Below, piece by piece: positions 5,436 through 5,663 of a stretch of DNA of 5,663 nucleotides. How positions within the stretch are numbered: position 1 is the first letter of the stretch; the number at the start of each line of letters is the position of its first letter. The position numbers and the translations under genes are program-made. This stretch comes from Asaia bogorensis (lineage in GTDB: Bacteria > Pseudomonadota > Alphaproteobacteria > Acetobacterales > Acetobacteraceae), in assembly GCA_945871455.1 (NCBI GenBank), contig CAMBXJ010000309.1, positions 1-5,663 of the forward strand, read 5' to 3'. The notes beneath the pieces were generated by a model. It ran no database searches, was not told where the DNA came from, and saw only the letters and a list, made by a program, of their open reading frames with translations.

Positions 5436-5663
5436 TCAAGCCGACATCGATTTGATCGACCTTCCCGACGTTGCCGCCTGTCCCGACATCATGAACCGAC
5501 AGAATATTTCGTTGCACATAGATGTCAAGATCGCAGGCGTTGGCACGGCGCAGCCCTTCGAACCTACTGCCAGCCAATCATCGTTTCGTCTCTGAATGGC
5601 ATGGTCGGGGCCACCATTGCGGTCAATTGCCAGCATCTCTTTTCGAGAAGCGGGTTCCTCCAC
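5436..5663 (-). CDS. Possible 3' end of an upstream gene, product unknown (runs off right edge)
   Basis: The reverse strand is open for 75 codons from the window edge to a TGA at 5436-5438, 45 bases before the lipoprotein hydrolase start. That spacing and orientation fit an operon partner. The first codon in the window is GTG, but this need not be the true start. The product is not identified. Near the middle, a spacing from a Met-Leu to VPTP of about 28 residues faintly recalls the C-terminal domain of ketopantoate-reductase-like dehydrogenases, but the conserved Glu and Asn-Gly of that family are missing, so I do not assign it. The tail is Ser- and Lys-rich. The two other reverse frames stop within 12 and 32 codons of the edge, and either could instead be the true end of the upstream gene. 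Confidence 0.35.
   Translation of the reverse strand: MEEPASRKEMLAIDRNGGPDHAIQRRNDDWLAVGSKGCAVPTPAILTSMCNEIFCRFMMSGQAATSGRSIKSMSA

Noticed and set aside
5389..5595. 68-codon plus-strand open frame at the right end
   Set aside because: It starts inside the start-codon region of the minus-strand hydrolase gene. It has no ribosome-binding site and no recognisable features.

Overview
The window is 5,663 bases of mostly GC-rich DNA with high coding density. It most likely comes from a proteobacterium, alpha- or betaproteobacterial in style. The grounds are base composition, G-rich Shine-Dalgarno sequences, a monocarboxylate-porter-like MFS transporter, a YfaY-type CinA protein, and a predicted Tat-exported lipoprotein. 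I cannot name the genus.

Layout, left to right. (1) Bases 1-786, minus strand: N-terminal 262 codons of an MFS transporter that runs off the left edge. (2) Bases 787-865: a 79-base spacer with two adjacent stem-loops, a candidate terminator or attenuator between cinA and the transporter gene. (3) Bases 866-2137, minus strand: a full-length CinA-like protein whose C-terminal deamidase-like domain has lost its signature residues. (4) Bases 2138-2271: a divergent intergenic region with a G-quadruplex-type motif and an inverted repeat. (5) Bases 2272-3546, plus strand: a complete cytoplasmic metal-dependent amidohydrolase of the imidazolonepropionase/prolidase-like group. (6) Bases 3547-3845: a 299-base noncoding gap between convergent genes, unusually rich in nested inverted repeats. 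(7) Bases 3846-5390, minus strand: a 514-residue ACMSD-type (amidohydrolase 2) metal hydrolase with a Tat-type lipoprotein signal. (8) Bases 5436-5663, minus strand: the open 3' end of a weakly supported gene that may be co-transcribed with the lipoprotein gene.

How the genes may work together. cinA and the MFS gene probably share a minus-strand transcript. The plus-strand amidohydrolase is divergent from cinA and could share its control region. The exported hydrolase, the importer and the cytoplasmic hydrolase could form a scavenging route (hydrolyse outside, import, hydrolyse inside), but only proximity supports this. Base composition falls at about base 3846: several sampled stretches of the right-hand part are 42-57% G+C, against 63-77% in cinA and the plus-strand amidohydrolase. 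The lipoprotein gene may therefore have been acquired separately, with the dyad-rich gap near the junction.

I found no tRNA, rRNA, CRISPR array or recognisable insertion sequence. I did not identify a clearly new multi-gene system. The most unusual items are the dyad-rich convergent gap, the hairpin pair between cinA and the MFS gene, and the degenerate CinA C-terminal domain.
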